A stretch of DNA of 64,000 nt from Halochromatium sp. (GTDB lineage: Bacteria; Pseudomonadota; Gammaproteobacteria; Chromatiales; Chromatiaceae). Numbering within the stretch: position 1 is the first letter of the stretch; each line of letters starts with the position of its first letter. Location of the stretch: NCBI GenBank assembly GCA_010912705.1, contig POWB01000006.1:85854-149853 (forward strand). Reading direction: 5' to 3'. Under the pieces are notes generated by a model. That model did no database searches, was not told where the DNA came from, and worked only from the letters and a program-made list of their open reading frames with translations. Of the stretch, positions 38,626 through 48,714 are shown piece after piece. Position numbers and translations under genes: made by a program.

Positions 38626-41600
38626 TTAGCCTGCCTGCGCAGGTTCCAACGGCGGTGCTCCCGGCTGTGCTGAGTCACTAGCTATCGCTGGCGGGCGACG
38701 CATCATGATCTCAAGGGGCTCGGCCGAGCGCAGATGGATGTCGCGCTGCGGGAAGGCGATGCCAATACCGGCCGCGCGGAACTTGTCGTCGATTGCCTGA
38801 TGCAGCTCGGTCAGCACCGCCAACCGGAACTCGAGGCTCTCGAGATAACAGCGCAGCACGAGGTTAAGGGCATTATCACCGAAGCCTTCAAAGGTGATCA
38901 TGGGCGCTGGATCATCGAGGATCTTCGGATGCTCAGCGGCGACCTCGCTCAGCAGGGCAAGTGCCTTGCGCGTATCGCTGCCATATTCGATGCCGACCGG
39001 AATCACCACCCGGTTAAGCTGATCGGTCAGGGTCCAGTTCAATAAACGCCCAGTAATGAACTCCTTATTGGGCACTAGCAGCTCCTGCTTGTCCCAATTG
39101 CGGATGGTGGTGGCGCGGATCTGAATCCGGGTGACGTTGCCGGTGGTGTCGCCGATGGTCACGGTATCACCGACCCGCACTGGGCGCTCAAAGAGGATGA
39201 TCAAGCCGCTGATGAAGTTGGCAACGATCTCCTGCAGCCCGAAGCCGATACCGACGCTGAGCGCCGCCACCAGCCATTGCACCTGTGACCACTGGAGGCC
39301 TAACGTGCTCACGATCAGCAGCAGACCCACCGCAGTGATCGTATAGCGCGTCAGGGTGACCAGCGTATAGCGTCCGCTGGTGCTGACCTCGGTATTCTTC
39401 AGCAGCAGGATCTCGAGCAGTGCCGGCAGGTTCTTGACCGCAATCAGCGCCGCCGTGGCGATCACCAGGATCAGTCCGAGATCGGCTAGAGTCACCGGAA
39501 CCAGCTCCTTGGCGCCGTCAACCATCGCGGTGTAGCTCCAGAGCGTCACCTGTTCAAAGAGATTTAGCGCTGGCAAGACATCGGACCAAATCACCCAGAG
39601 GCCGACGGCCGCGATGATCACAATGCTGCTGTTGAGCAGTTTCCGCGTCTGGCTATCGAGTGCAGCCAGGTCGACCGAGTCGTCACTCGGCTCGACCCGT
39701 TGCGCACCCTGTTCGAGCGCTTCCCGCTGGGCCTCGCGCTGGGCGCGCCGCTCGAGCGCGGCCTCTAGCGCCAGGCCGCGCCGGGTGAGGATGAGCCAAC
39801 GCACGATCAGCTGGTGCAAGACGACTAGTGCAAGCGCCAGCCAGAGCTCCGCGGCCACCGAGGCCAGCAAGGTGCCAGCAGTGTAGATGAAGCCAGCCAG
39901 CGCAATGGCCGCAAGTGCTGCGGGCATCAGTATCGCGAGCGGATACCAGATCAGCCGCAAGCGGTTCAGCCAGCCCTCCGGCTGCGCAGTAAGCAGGTTC
40001 TTGAAGACGCCATGCTTGGGATGCAATAGCCAAGCCGTGAGCGCGGCGAGTCCAAGGCAGAGCAGCACCAGCGCGATCCGTCCGAGGGTGCCGTCGAAGC
40101 TCGGATTCTGGGCGCGGCCAATGACATCAGCGGCAAAGCCAATGGGAAGTAACAGCAGTGCGGCGAGCTGGAAGCCGCGACGCAGTTGATCAAGCGGCTC
40201 GGCGCTCCAGCGAAAGTGGCGCTCGGCAACGCCACCGCGCAGACAGAGTAAGCGAAACGCGCGCAAGTAATAGAAGGGCAAGGCAATCCTGAGTAGACCT
40301 TCGCCAACCGCCTGGGCGAATGCTGTTGATGGCGTAGAGGCGCTCAGCTGCCAACCGATCAAGGCTGTGAGCAAGGGCCAGGGCAGGGCTAACAGCAGGG
40401 TTAAGCCGAGTGCGGACAGGGTCAAGGAGAAGCGGTCGGTACTGATACGGCGCATCGGCTCGGCATAGCCACGGAGGCGCTTGCGCAGTAGGGGGTCGCT
40501 TGCCAAGAGTCCAATAACAACGAGACCGCCAAGCCAGAGCAGCGGTGATGTGCGCAGGCCTTGCACCAGGCTGTTGAGCACGCCGGTCCAGTGCTCAGGG
40601 GCGACTAGCCACCAGATGGCTTGTGGCAGGGCGTCAAAGGGTTGTTGGGTGATCGAGGCTGCACTTCTGACCCAGAGCAGGTGCTCGGCCAAGAAGTCGC
40701 GGTAGCGATTGAGCAATTCGCTGTATTGGTCAGCAGTAAAATCTAGGTCGCCTATCGCGCGCTGATAGCTGTCTTGCAGACGCAGTGCCGTCCCTAAAAG
40801 CTCACGCTGCCGCAGCAGCAGCGCTCGCACCTGGCCGCGTAGCTCTGCTGCATAATCTGCAGATCGGCTGGCTTGCAGGTTCACCCCATCTGAGGAGGCG
40901 GGCTCAGAGATGATCTGAGCAATTGCGGCGTCGATATCCCCAAGATCGCTGAGCGCTTCACGCAGACGGAGCTGGCTTAGGGTCAGCTCGGCGATGCGCT
41001 CGGCACGGGCAGCAGCCTGTTCACGAAGGCTCGAAGCGTCGGGCAGATCAGCACGCTCATCAACCAGGATCTGGCCCACGGCCTGGCTTAAGCCCGCTGC
41101 ACTGATGCGCGCGCGGGCGTCCTTGAGATCGGTCTGGGCTTCGCGCAGCTGTTCTTCGAGGGCGGCCTGTTGTTCGTCTAGCTGACTGAGGCCTTCGGTG
41201 ACCTCGCTGATGGTGTCGCTGATCTCGCGGTTGCGCCGCGCCACCTCGAGCAGAAGCGGATCAGCGTCGACCAGCTCGCGCTCCGCCGATTCGGTCTCTT
41301 CACGCGCGCGCTCGGCTTCGATGCCGCGTAACCGGTCGGCCTCGTTCTCGAGGTAGGCGCGCCGCAGCCGTAATCGCTCCAGCGTGGCTGTGCGTTGGTC
41401 GCGGCGGGCTTCGGCGAGCTGGCGGCGGGCGTCGGCACTGAGGATCTGCTGATCCAACATCAGCATCTCGGCGCGCAAGGCATCGCGCTGCGTCTCGAGC
41501 GCCCAGCGACGTGCTTGGCGCGCCTCGTCCTGCCCCTCGGGCTGAGGGGCCTTCAGCGCCTCCTCAATCTCGCCCAAGACCTGGGGCACCTCGGATAGTC

Positions 41601-42366
41601 GACGGCGTGCCGCAATCAGCTGCTCGGATTGGTTGCTAAGGGTCTCATTGAGCTTGTTCAGCTGGGCCTCGACTGAGGCGGCCTCGGCCTGCTCGCGCGC
41701 CAGCATCTGCTCGATCTCAGCGATGGTGATAGTCGTGGGGAGCTTGACCGGTGGCTCGGCAGGTGCGCCCGACTCGGCGCTGGCCGCGTCTGCTGCAAGC
41801 GCCGCTGCATTTAGCTCATCGCGCAGTGCGGCGGCTTCGGTTGGTGCGGTTTTTAGTGCCTCCAGGTAGCTTTTGGCTTGTAGCTGAAAGCTGTTGAGCT
41901 GCTCGAGGTTGTTGAGCGCGCTGCGATAGCGCTCGGTCAGGGGTTTCTTGGCCTCCTCAGTGAGTTCTTGCTGCTTGCTCAGCTCATCGAGCTTGGCTTC
42001 GAGCTGTTCGCGCGAGACCGTTGGCTGGATATTGAGTGATGTCTCGCTGTGCGACGCCGACTGCTGCAGGGCTTGCGCCATCGCAGTGCTGCTGAAGACA
42101 GCGGTCAGCGGCAGTGCCAGCTGCAGTGCCAGCATGAGCAGCAGCAGCCAGGTTGATCCCGATAAGAAGGCAAGCGGTTGCTGGTGCTGCTGGTGCTGCT
42201 GCTGCTGGTGCTGGTGCTGGTGCTGGTGCTGCTGCTGCTGCTGCTGCTGGCTGCGCGGGTGATCAGTCAGCGCCATAGGACAGGCCGTGCGAGCCCAGCC
42301 GCAGCGCAGACTGTCACTGCGGCTGTGCAGCCAACGGCCAGGGGTGAAGCTTTGGATAGCTGTCAT
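38626..42366 (-). CDS. mscK: very large MscK/KefA-type mechanosensitive channel with Gln/His tract
   Basis: A protein of about 1,246 residues. After the start is a Gln/His tract, then a signal-type membrane segment (STWLLLLMLALQLALPLTAV) and about 470 residues of coiled-coil periplasmic domain (MscS_porin type). Around ten TM helices follow. The MscS pore region is LVAALSVGIGFGLQEIVANF, and the beta domain FERPVRVGDTVTIGDTTGNV with RIQIRATTIRNWDKQELLVP. The channel should protect against hypo-osmotic stress; MscK in E. coli also responds to potassium. ATG 42366 is chosen; ATG 42276 would drop the first 30 residues but keep the tract. Confidence 0.92.
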   Translation of the reverse strand: MTAIQSFTPGRWLHSRSDSLRCGWARTACPMALTDHPRSQQQQQQQHQHQHQHQQQQHQQHQQPLAFLSGSTWLLLLMLALQLALPLTAVFSSTAMAQALQQSASHSETSLNIQPTVSREQLEAKLDELSKQQELTEEAKKPLTERYRSALNNLEQLNSFQLQAKSYLEALKTAPTEAAALRDELNAAALAADAASAESGAPAEPPVKLPTTITIAEIEQMLAREQAEAASVEAQLNKLNETLSNQSEQLIAARRRLSEVPQVLGEIEEALKAPQPEGQDEARQARRWALETQRDALRAEMLMLDQQILSADARRQLAEARRDQRTATLERLRLRRAYLENEADRLRGIEAERAREETESAERELVDADPLLLEVARRNREISDTISEVTEGLSQLDEQQAALEEQLREAQTDLKDARARISAAGLSQAVGQILVDERADLPDASSLREQAAARAERIAELTLSQLRLREALSDLGDIDAAIAQIISEPASSDGVNLQASRSADYAAELRGQVRALLLRQRELLGTALRLQDSYQRAIGDLDFTADQYSELLNRYRDFLAEHLLWVRSAASITQQPFDALPQAIWWLVAPEHWTGVLNSLVQGLRTSPLLWLGGLVVIGLLASDPLLRKRLRGYAEPMRRISTDRFSLTLSALGLTLLLALPWPLLTALIGWQLSASTPSTAFAQAVGEGLLRIALPFYYLRAFRLLCLRGGVAERHFRWSAEPLDQLRRGFQLAALLLLPIGFAADVIGRAQNPSFDGTLGRIALVLLCLGLAALTAWLLHPKHGVFKNLLTAQPEGWLNRLRLIWYPLAILMPAALAAIALAGFIYTAGTLLASVAAELWLALALVVLHQLIVRWLILTRRGLALEAALERRAQREAQREALEQGAQRVEPSDDSVDLAALDSQTRKLLNSSIVIIAAVGLWVIWSDVLPALNLFEQVTLWSYTAMVDGAKELVPVTLADLGLILVIATAALIAVKNLPALLEILLLKNTEVSTSGRYTLVTLTRYTITAVGLLLIVSTLGLQWSQVQWLVAALSVGIGFGLQEIVANFISGLIILFERPVRVGDTVTIGDTTGNVTRIQIRATTIRNWDKQELLVPNKEFITGRLLNWTLTDQLNRVVIPVGIEYGSDTRKALALLSEVAAEHPKILDDPAPMITFEGFGDNALNLVLRCYLESLEFRLAVLTELHQAIDDKFRAAGIGIAFPQRDIHLRSAEPLEIMMRRPPAIASDSAQPGAPPLEPAQAG
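42178..42252. repeat. CTG/CAG trinucleotide microsatellite in mscK
   Basis: About 24 consecutive CTG and GTG triplets on the + strand read as CAG and CAC on the gene strand and encode an unbroken Gln/His run just before the signal segment. Such tracts change length by slippage in whole codons, so the frame would be kept. Confidence 0.95.
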
Positions 42367-42388
42367 GGGATGGTGCGCCTTGCGGTTG

Positions 42389-43882
42389 TCAGCGCTGGGC
42401 TTGGAGTCGTTTGATGTAGACCTGCGAGTTGCGGGCCACGTTGTACTGACGGCGACGCTCGTCAGGGAGATCGTCAATGCCGCCTGGTAAGAAGCCGCGC
42501 TCGCGGAACCAATGCGCGGTCTGTGTCGTCAGCACAAATAATCGCTCCAGGCCCTGCGCTCGTGCTTGTGTTTCCATGTGGGCGAGCAGTCGATCACCGC
42601 GGCCTTGGGCGCGGTATGAGGGGTGAACGGCGACACAGGCGAGCTCACCGATCAGGGCTTGCGAAAATGTCAATAGCGAGGCGCAGGCGATGATGGTGCC
42701 GTCGAGCTCGGTGACCTGAAAACGATCGATGACGAGTTCAAGCTCCTCGGCTGAGCGGGGGATCAAGATACCAGCGTTCTCCATGGGCAGGAGTAGCCTG
42801 CGAATGCCTGGGATATCGGTAATCTGGGCTGCGCGGAGCCGCTCGAAGGGCTCACCGGTCATCAGGGTGCCGGCGCCGTCACGGGTGAACAACTCGCGTA
42901 ACAATGCTGAGGGATCATGGCGGCCAACCAGATGCACCCTGGCGATGCCCTGCTCGCAGGCCTCAGCACCGGCACGCAGCGCCTGAGCGAGGTCTTCGCC
43001 GATGGTTTGGCCCTGGGCTTTGGCTGCGGCCTGATTCTGGCCTTGGCCTTGGTACTGGCCTTGGTACTGGCCTTGGTCTAGGCCCAGCAGGCTGGAGACC
43101 TCAGCGCTGAGCAGGTGCGAGCGGATCTTGGGCGGCTGGGCTGCAGGCTCGGCCTTGTCCAACAAGCCCTCACCCTCAACCAAAAAGATCAGCTTGTCAG
43201 CGGCGAGCGCAATCGCGACGGCGCGTGCAACGTCGGCCGCGGTGAGGTTGAAGACCTCGCCGGTTGGTGAGTAGCCGATCGGTGGGATCAAGGCGACGGC
43301 GCCTTGATCCAGCCGCTGGGTCAGCGAGAGATGGTCGATACGACGCACGACCCCGGTGTGCTGATAGTTGACGCCATTGAGCACCCCGATCGGTCGGGCA
43401 AAGACAAAATTGCCCGAGGCCACTGGGATGCGCACCCCGGCCATCGGCGAGTTGGCGAGGCCGAATGAGAGTAGGGCCTCGATCTCGACTCGGGCGGCAC
43501 CAGTGGCCTCTTTCACACAGGTCAGGGCGGCGTCATCGGTGACGCGCAGCCCGCCCACATATTGGAAGCGGGTGCCGCGCTCGGCGAGCCGGCGCTCGAT
43601 CTGCGGCCGGGCACCATGCACCAGTACCAGGCGGATGCCAAGTCCGTGCAGGAGTGCGATGTCATGCACCAACTCTGGCAGGCGAGCGTCGTCGAGTGCT
43701 TCGCCGCCAAAGGCGATAACGAAGGTCCGTCCGCGATGGGCGTGAATGTAAGGTGTACAGTGCCGGAACCAATCGAGAAAGGGGTCTTCTGATGGTTGTT
43801 CAAGGCCGTTACGAGGCGCCTGGGTGCTCATGCTACTTAGAGGTGCCTGCGCTGCGACCGGTCCGGTGGTTCGGGAAGCCAT
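42389..43882 (-). CDS. argA: amino-acid N-acetyltransferase (N-acetylglutamate synthase)
   Basis: First step of arginine synthesis, 497 residues. The N-terminal amino-acid-kinase-like domain has TPYIHAHRGRTFVIAFGGEA and GIRLVLVHGARPQIERRLAE; the C-terminal GNAT domain has ACVAVHPSYRAQGRGDRLLA. An unusual Gln/Gly/Tyr-rich insert made of 12-bp repeats splits the kinase domain. Relative to E. coli ArgA the N-terminus is about 25 residues longer, so a later start (ATG 43831) is possible. Arginine feedback is typical of the family. Confidence 0.94.
   Translation of the reverse strand: MASRTTGPVAAQAPLSSMSTQAPRNGLEQPSEDPFLDWFRHCTPYIHAHRGRTFVIAFGGEALDDARLPELVHDIALLHGLGIRLVLVHGARPQIERRLAERGTRFQYVGGLRVTDDAALTCVKEATGAARVEIEALLSFGLANSPMAGVRIPVASGNFVFARPIGVLNGVNYQHTGVVRRIDHLSLTQRLDQGAVALIPPIGYSPTGEVFNLTAADVARAVAIALAADKLIFLVEGEGLLDKAEPAAQPPKIRSHLLSAEVSSLLGLDQGQYQGQYQGQGQNQAAAKAQGQTIGEDLAQALRAGAEACEQGIARVHLVGRHDPSALLRELFTRDGAGTLMTGEPFERLRAAQITDIPGIRRLLLPMENAGILIPRSAEELELVIDRFQVTELDGTIIACASLLTFSQALIGELACVAVHPSYRAQGRGDRLLAHMETQARAQGLERLFVLTTQTAHWFRERGFLPGGIDDLPDERRRQYNVARNSQVYIKRLQAQR
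43047..43076. repeat. 12-bp tandem repeats in argA
   Basis: CCTTGGTACTGG occurs twice in tandem (43047-43058, 43059-43070), followed by a partial copy. On the gene strand it encodes G-Q-Y-Q repeats in a loop of ArgA. Confidence 0.9.
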
Positions 43883-43913
43883 GGTGATGCCATTTGCGTC
43901 GGGATGGGACGGC

Positions 43914-45308
43914 CTAAGAGAGTCCGAGCTTGCTCAGCCGATAGCGCAGCGAGCGCGGCGTCATGCCGAGCTGCTTCGCCGCTGCGGTCCGGTTCCAGCG
44001 CGTCGCGTCTAGCGCTTCGAGGATCGCGCGTCGCTCGATCTCATCGAGCTGGTCCCCGAGCGGCAGCCGGTCAGCGTCGGCGGGCTCGGGCTCGGCCTTG
44101 GCCAGTCCGCGCATCTTGGTCGATCCGCTTAGCGGGCGCTGGCTGGGGAGATGCAGATCCTCGGGGCCAAGCTCGGTGGTCTCGGCTAGCGCCGATGCGC
44201 GCTCGAGCAGATTTTGCAGCTCGCGGACATTGCCTGGGAAGGGGTGCTCAGCGAGCTTGGCCAAGGCCGCGGCGCTCAGATGCCTTCTGGACGTCCCACT
44301 GGTCTCGGCGATCTGGCCGAGGATGTGCTCCGCGAGCGCGGGAATGTCCTCGGGTCGGCTCCGCAGCGGGGGCATCAGCAGCTCGATGACGTCAATGCGG
44401 TAGTAGAGGTCTTGGCGGAAGTTGCCCCGCTCAACTTCGACATCAAGCTGGCAATGGCTGGCGCTGATGATGCGCACGTCGACCTCGATCTCGGTCTCGC
44501 TGCCGACTGGCCGCACGCTCTTTTGTTGGATAGCGCGCAGCAGCTTGACCTGCATCGGCAGCGGTAGATCGGCGATCTCGTCGAGGAATAAGGTGCCGCC
44601 CTGCGCGGCCTGAAACAGCCCGGCCTTGTCGCAGACGGCGCCGGTAAAGCTGCCTTTGAGATGGCCAAACAGCTCGCTCTCCATCAGGTCGGCCGGGATA
44701 GCGCCACAGTTGACCGGCACGAACGGATGCTCGCGCCGCGGACCTTGCTCATGGATCAGCCGCGCCGCAAGCTCTTTGCCGGTTCCGCTCTCGCCAGTGA
44801 TAAAGACGGGGGCTTGGTTGCGGGCCAGCTTGGCGATCAGCGCTCGGGTTTCCTCGATGGCTGATGATGCGCCGATCAGCGCTTCGGTTGGCTGCCCAGG
44901 GCTTGTTACGGACGGCGGCCTGCCCAGCTTCAGCGCAGACCCAATGAGGTTACGCAAGACCTTGAGGTCGACGGGCTTGGAGACGAAGTCAAAGGCCCCG
45001 GCCTTCATTGCCGCAATGGCTGAATCCATATTGCCGTAGGCCGTCAACATGGCGACTGGCAGGTTTGGGTATTCACGGGCGATCAATCGCACCAGATCAG
45101 TGCCATCGCCATCGGGCAGACGCATATCGGTGAGACAGAGGTCGAACGCCTGCTGCTGTAGATGCTGCGTCGCCTCGGCCAGGGTTTGTGCGCGCTCGGT
45201 CCCGACACCCATGCGTGCGCAGGTGATGGTGACCAGCTCGAGGATGTCGGGTTCGTCGTCGACGATGAGGAGCAAAAAACAGTTCTTGATTTTTTCTCCA
45301 TTTTTCAT
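43914..45308 (-). CDS. pilR: sigma-54 response regulator PilR
   Basis: A 464-residue NtrC-type activator. The receiver domain has [10 protein letters not shown] and the phospho-acceptor Asp in [13 protein letters not shown]. The AAA+ domain has Walker A GESGTGKE, the sigma-54 loop as GSFTGA (usually GAFTGA), and [20 protein letters not shown] Fis-type HTH ends the protein ([20 protein letters not shown]). It lies downstream of a PilS-like kinase gene on the same strand and should activate pilin genes from sigma-54 promoters. The 326-base gap between them is unusual. Confidence 0.9.
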   Translation of the reverse strand: MKNGEKIKNCFLLLIVDDEPDILELVTITCARMGVGTERAQTLAEATQHLQQQAFDLCLTDMRLPDGDGTDLVRLIAREYPNLPVAMLTAYGNMDSAIAAMKAGAFDFVSKPVDLKVLRNLIGSALKLGRPPSVTSPGQPTEALIGASSAIEETRALIAKLARNQAPVFITGESGTGKELAARLIHEQGPRREHPFVPVNCGAIPADLMESELFGHLKGSFTGAVCDKAGLFQAAQGGTLFLDEIADLPLPMQVKLLRAIQQKSVRPVGSETEIEVDVRIISASHCQLDVEVERGNFRQDLYYRIDVIELLMPPLRSRPEDIPALAEHILGQIAETSGTSRRHLSAAALAKLAEHPFPGNVRELQNLLERASALAETTELGPEDLHLPSQRPLSGSTKMRGLAKAEPEPADADRLPLGDQLDEIERRAILEALDATRWNRTAAAKQLGMTPRSLRYRLSKLGLS

Positions 45309-45634
45309 CAGGATTTTCTACCGTAGATAGGTTATCTACAAGCGCGAAGGTTTCGCGTTCCATGGTCAGAGTCGAAGTCGAATCGCAAGGTTGTTCTCTG
45401 TTCAGGATGAACGCCGAGGCAATTTTTATGGCGCAAGCTGGGTTTCGACGGCTGAAACTGACCATGTTGCCGGTGTTGACCGGCCATTCGGTTGGGACTG
45501 CTCAACCAGGACTCCAGTTGCTCACCCGAAGGGTGTTATCAACGGAGAGCGAAATGCCTAAAAGCTGAATAAGCAATTTTGTTTAGGTTTTTAGGAACAG
45601 GTGGGCCTTGCTCATGACTTTGTTGATATGACGA
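45309..45634. other. 326-base gap between pilS and pilR with a 17-base palindrome
   Basis: No gene is supported. A perfect 7-bp inverted repeat GTAGATA-GGT-TATCTAC lies at 45323-45339, just ahead of the pilR start (45308), where an operator or a small hairpin could act. The region is richer in A/T than its neighbours (for instance around 45560-45600). The gap suggests that pilR has its own promoter. Confidence 0.6.
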
Positions 45635-47233
45635 TCAGCGCGCAAAAATCAGACTGAAGCAGCTGCCGCCTTGCGGGCTATCACTATACTCCAGCCGCGC
45701 GCCCATGGCCTCTGCGAGCGCCTGCGCGGCGTAGAGGCCGAGCCCATTGCCGCTCGCTGCAGTGGTGAAGAAGGGCTCGAAGATGGTCTGGCGATGATCG
45801 GCGCGAACGCCTGGTCCTTGGTCGCAGAGACACAGCCTGATGGTCTTGGCGTCCGCGTCTTGAGCGAGCGTCCAGCGCATGCGGCAGCGCCCTTGCGTGT
45901 CTCTACCATGGGCGCGCGCGTTATCGCAGAGATTGTTTAGGATTTGGCGCAGATGGCGTGGATCGGCCATCACCCGGTAGATCGCATCGGGCGCATCGGG
46001 CGCTTCGGTCGTTTCCCCGATCGTTTCTATAGCGAGTTCCTGGCATGACAGCTGATGCTGCTCCCGGTACTCGCCACAGGTGTCTTCGAGCCAGCGGTTG
46101 AGCGCGATCTGGCGCAGCTCGGCGCGATGCCGATGGGAGAGTTCGAGCACGCTGTTGACGATCTCATCGATGCGCCCGGCGTTGCGGCGAATGATCTCGA
46201 GCAGCCTCCGGTCTTCGGCGTCGAGTGGCGCCGATTCGGCAAGCAGCTGACTCGCATGCGTAACCGCCGAGAGCGGATTGCGAATGTTGTGCGCCACGCT
46301 TGCTGAGAGTCGCCCGAGCGACGCGAGATGGGCCTCCTGAGCCTGGCGCAGCAGCGCTTGCTCGTCGTGCAGATAGATCAGCGCGCCATTGGGCCGATTC
46401 GTGCCCAGCAGCTGCAGCTCGGGGCGGAGGTCGCGTTGATGCAGACGCAGGCCCTGGCTGGGCTCGCCACCGAGGCTGCGTCTAAGCCAGTCGAACAGCG
46501 GGGGTGCCGCGACCTTAAGCTCAGCTCCGCGTCGCGCCTGGGGCGAATTCAACAGTCGTTGCGCTGCGGCATTTAGGAGTCGAATGCGACGCTCGCCATC
46601 GATAACGAGCACGCCGGTGTTGAGCTCCTGAATGACCAGCTCATTGAGCTTGGAGAGATCGGCAATGTCTAGCTGGCGCCGCTCGGCAAGCCGCTCGCTA
46701 GCGCGCAGGCGCTGTGAGAGCAGATGCGCCAATGCGGCCACCGAGAAGAACAGGAGTCCGAGTAGTCCAGCCTCCAGGTAGCTGCCGCGATAGGTCTCCT
46801 GATAGAGGTCAGCATAGAGCTGTTGGCTGATCACTCCAAGCGAGGCAAGGGCGGCAAACAGCAATGACTGTCGCCCCTCGAGCAAGATCGCGCCCCAGAC
46901 CACGGCGACGGCCGGCAACAGTCCGAAGCCCGCTGCCACACCGCCGCTAAGATGAATGAGGAGGACGGCAAAGGTAATGTCCAGGTAGACGGCGAGCTGT
47001 ACCTGCTGGTCGCGCCTTGGCCAGCCGGCAATGATCATGAACCCACTCAATAGGATCAACGTGGTCTGTAACAGAAGCAGCCGCCTTGTGCTCCAAGGAT
47101 CAGTGATCTGCGGTAGCCAGCTCGCGCTCTCGTCGAGAGAGAGCACCAACAGCAAGATCAGGATCAGCAACAGCCGTGACAGGAACAGCCAGGACAGGCT
47201 ATCGCGGCCATCAAAGCTGGTCGTGCGTTGCAT
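45635..47233 (-). CDS. pilS: sensor histidine kinase PilS
   Basis: A membrane kinase of about 532 residues, the usual size for PilS. Around six TM helices lie in the first 180 residues (LFLSRLLLILILLLVLSLDE and following), then a PAS-type domain (GVLVIDGERRIRLLNAAAQR). The dimerisation and phospho-acceptor box is SASVAHNIRNPLSAVTHASQ, and the ATPase has LNNLCDNARAHG (N box) and CDQGPGV with GNGLGLYAAQALAEA. ATG 47233 is chosen over upstream in-frame starts on family length and an AGGCGAG ahead. It pairs with pilR. Confidence 0.88.
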   Translation of the reverse strand: MQRTTSFDGRDSLSWLFLSRLLLILILLLVLSLDESASWLPQITDPWSTRRLLLLQTTLILLSGFMIIAGWPRRDQQVQLAVYLDITFAVLLIHLSGGVAAGFGLLPAVAVVWGAILLEGRQSLLFAALASLGVISQQLYADLYQETYRGSYLEAGLLGLLFFSVAALAHLLSQRLRASERLAERRQLDIADLSKLNELVIQELNTGVLVIDGERRIRLLNAAAQRLLNSPQARRGAELKVAAPPLFDWLRRSLGGEPSQGLRLHQRDLRPELQLLGTNRPNGALIYLHDEQALLRQAQEAHLASLGRLSASVAHNIRNPLSAVTHASQLLAESAPLDAEDRRLLEIIRRNAGRIDEIVNSVLELSHRHRAELRQIALNRWLEDTCGEYREQHQLSCQELAIETIGETTEAPDAPDAIYRVMADPRHLRQILNNLCDNARAHGRDTQGRCRMRWTLAQDADAKTIRLCLCDQGPGVRADHRQTIFEPFFTTAASGNGLGLYAAQALAEAMGARLEYSDSPQGGSCFSLIFAR

Positions 47234-47502
47234 CGGATCTCGCCTGGGTGCTTGAGTCGGGGCTTGAGCGAGGTCTTGGGATGGCGCATGCCCTCGACCC
47301 GGGCTGCTCGATGGTCGGGGGCGGTTTCTGGTCATGGGCCGGTTGTTTTGGGGTCCTACTAATCGGGTCGATGGAACCTGGCACTTGGTCGTTGCCCAAG
47401 AATCCCGCAGAATACGCGAACCTTCCCCGTCAGTCTGCGCCAATGGCGGTTATGCTGATCGCGCTGGGTCATGCTGACTGTTTTCGCTCCTACTGGATGT
47501 CG

Positions 47503-48714
47503 ATGAACCTACACGAGTATCAAGCCAAACAGCTGTTCGCCCAATTTGATATCCCGGTGCCGGAGGCGCGTGTTGCCGAGACGCTAGAGGAGGTTGAGAC
47601 GGCTGCGGCCGCGCTCGGCCTGCCGACGGTGCTCAAGGCGCAGGTGCATGCAGGTGGCCGCGGCAAGGCCGGCGGTGTGCGGCGCTGCAATACGGCGACT
47701 GAGATGCAGACCACAGCCAAGGCGCTGCTAGGTAGCCAGCTGGTCACAGCCCAGACCAGCCTACAGGGGCTGCCGGTATCCCGGCTGCTGTTAGAGCGGC
47801 CAGTTGCGGTCGAGCGCGAGCTCTATCTGGCCTTGTTGGTGGATCGCGCTGCTGAGCGCATCACCATCATGGCCTCAGCCTCCGGCGGCATGGAGATTGA
47901 GCAGGTTGCGGCAAGCCGGCCCGAGGCACTGTTGGTCTCGCGCATCGAGCCCCTGTTTGGGCTGAGGCCCTGGCAGAGTCGACAAATCGGAGATTTCTTT
48001 GGTCTGACGGCTGAGCAACAGCCTGCCTTGAATCGGCTCTTGGGCAGGCTTTACCAACTGTTCATTGAATGCGATGCCAGTCTGATCGAGATCAACCCCT
48101 TGGTCGTTACCCGCGATGGCGAGCTGATGGCGCTGGATGCGAAGATCGAGCTTGATGACAACGCGCTGTTTCGGCATCCGGCGCTCGCTGCGCTGCATGA
48201 CCCGAGCCAGGAAGATGCGCGCGAGGTCGCCGCGCGAGCCGAGGGGCTCAGCTATATCAGCCTCGAGGGTAATATCGGCTGCATGGTCAATGGTGCCGGG
48301 TTGGCGATGGCGACCATGGATCTGATTGCCCTGCATGGTGGCGCACCGGCTAACTTCCTCGATGTGGGCGGTGGTGCCACTGCGGAGCGTGTCGGTCGTG
48401 CCTTTAAGCTGATCCTCAGCGATGAGAAGGTCGCTGCAGTGTTGGTCAATATCTTTGGTGGCATCGTGCGCTGTGATCTGATTGCCGAGGGTATCCTCGA
48501 GGCGGTCAAGGATGTGGGGGTGAGGGTGCCAGTGGTGGTGCGCCTGGAGGGCACTAACGCCGAGCTTGGATTGCAACGGCTGGCGCAGAGCGAGCTGGCG
48601 ATTGAGACCGCGGCAACCTTGGCCGATGCGGCCAACCAAGTGGTGAAGGCCGCTGCCCAGGCAGGCGCCCATGAGCCAGTGCAGTCGGATGCAGGCGCCG
48701 GAGAGCGAGTATGA
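47503..48714 (+). CDS. sucC: succinyl-CoA synthetase beta subunit
   Basis: TCA-cycle enzyme subunit of 403 residues that makes ATP (or GTP) from succinyl-CoA. It begins in the family form [20 protein letters not shown]. The ATP-grasp region shows [18 protein letters not shown], [16 protein letters not shown] [20 protein letters not shown], and the C-terminal CoA-ligase fold [14 protein letters not shown] short extra C-terminal tail overlaps the sucD start by 4 bases. It is divergent from pilS. Confidence 0.96.
   Translation: MNLHEYQAKQLFAQFDIPVPEARVAETLEEVETAAAALGLPTVLKAQVHAGGRGKAGGVRRCNTATEMQTTAKALLGSQLVTAQTSLQGLPVSRLLLERPVAVERELYLALLVDRAAERITIMASASGGMEIEQVAASRPEALLVSRIEPLFGLRPWQSRQIGDFFGLTAEQQPALNRLLGRLYQLFIECDASLIEINPLVVTRDGELMALDAKIELDDNALFRHPALAALHDPSQEDAREVAARAEGLSYISLEGNIGCMVNGAGLAMATMDLIALHGGAPANFLDVGGGATAERVGRAFKLILSDEKVAAVLVNIFGGIVRCDLIAEGILEAVKDVGVRVPVVVRLEGTNAELGLQRLAQSELAIETAATLADAANQVVKAAAQAGAHEPVQSDAGAGERV

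Noticed and set aside
47875..48672. 265-codon minus-strand frame opposite sucC
   Set aside because: Shadow of sucC, which has full-length family motifs on the plus strand.
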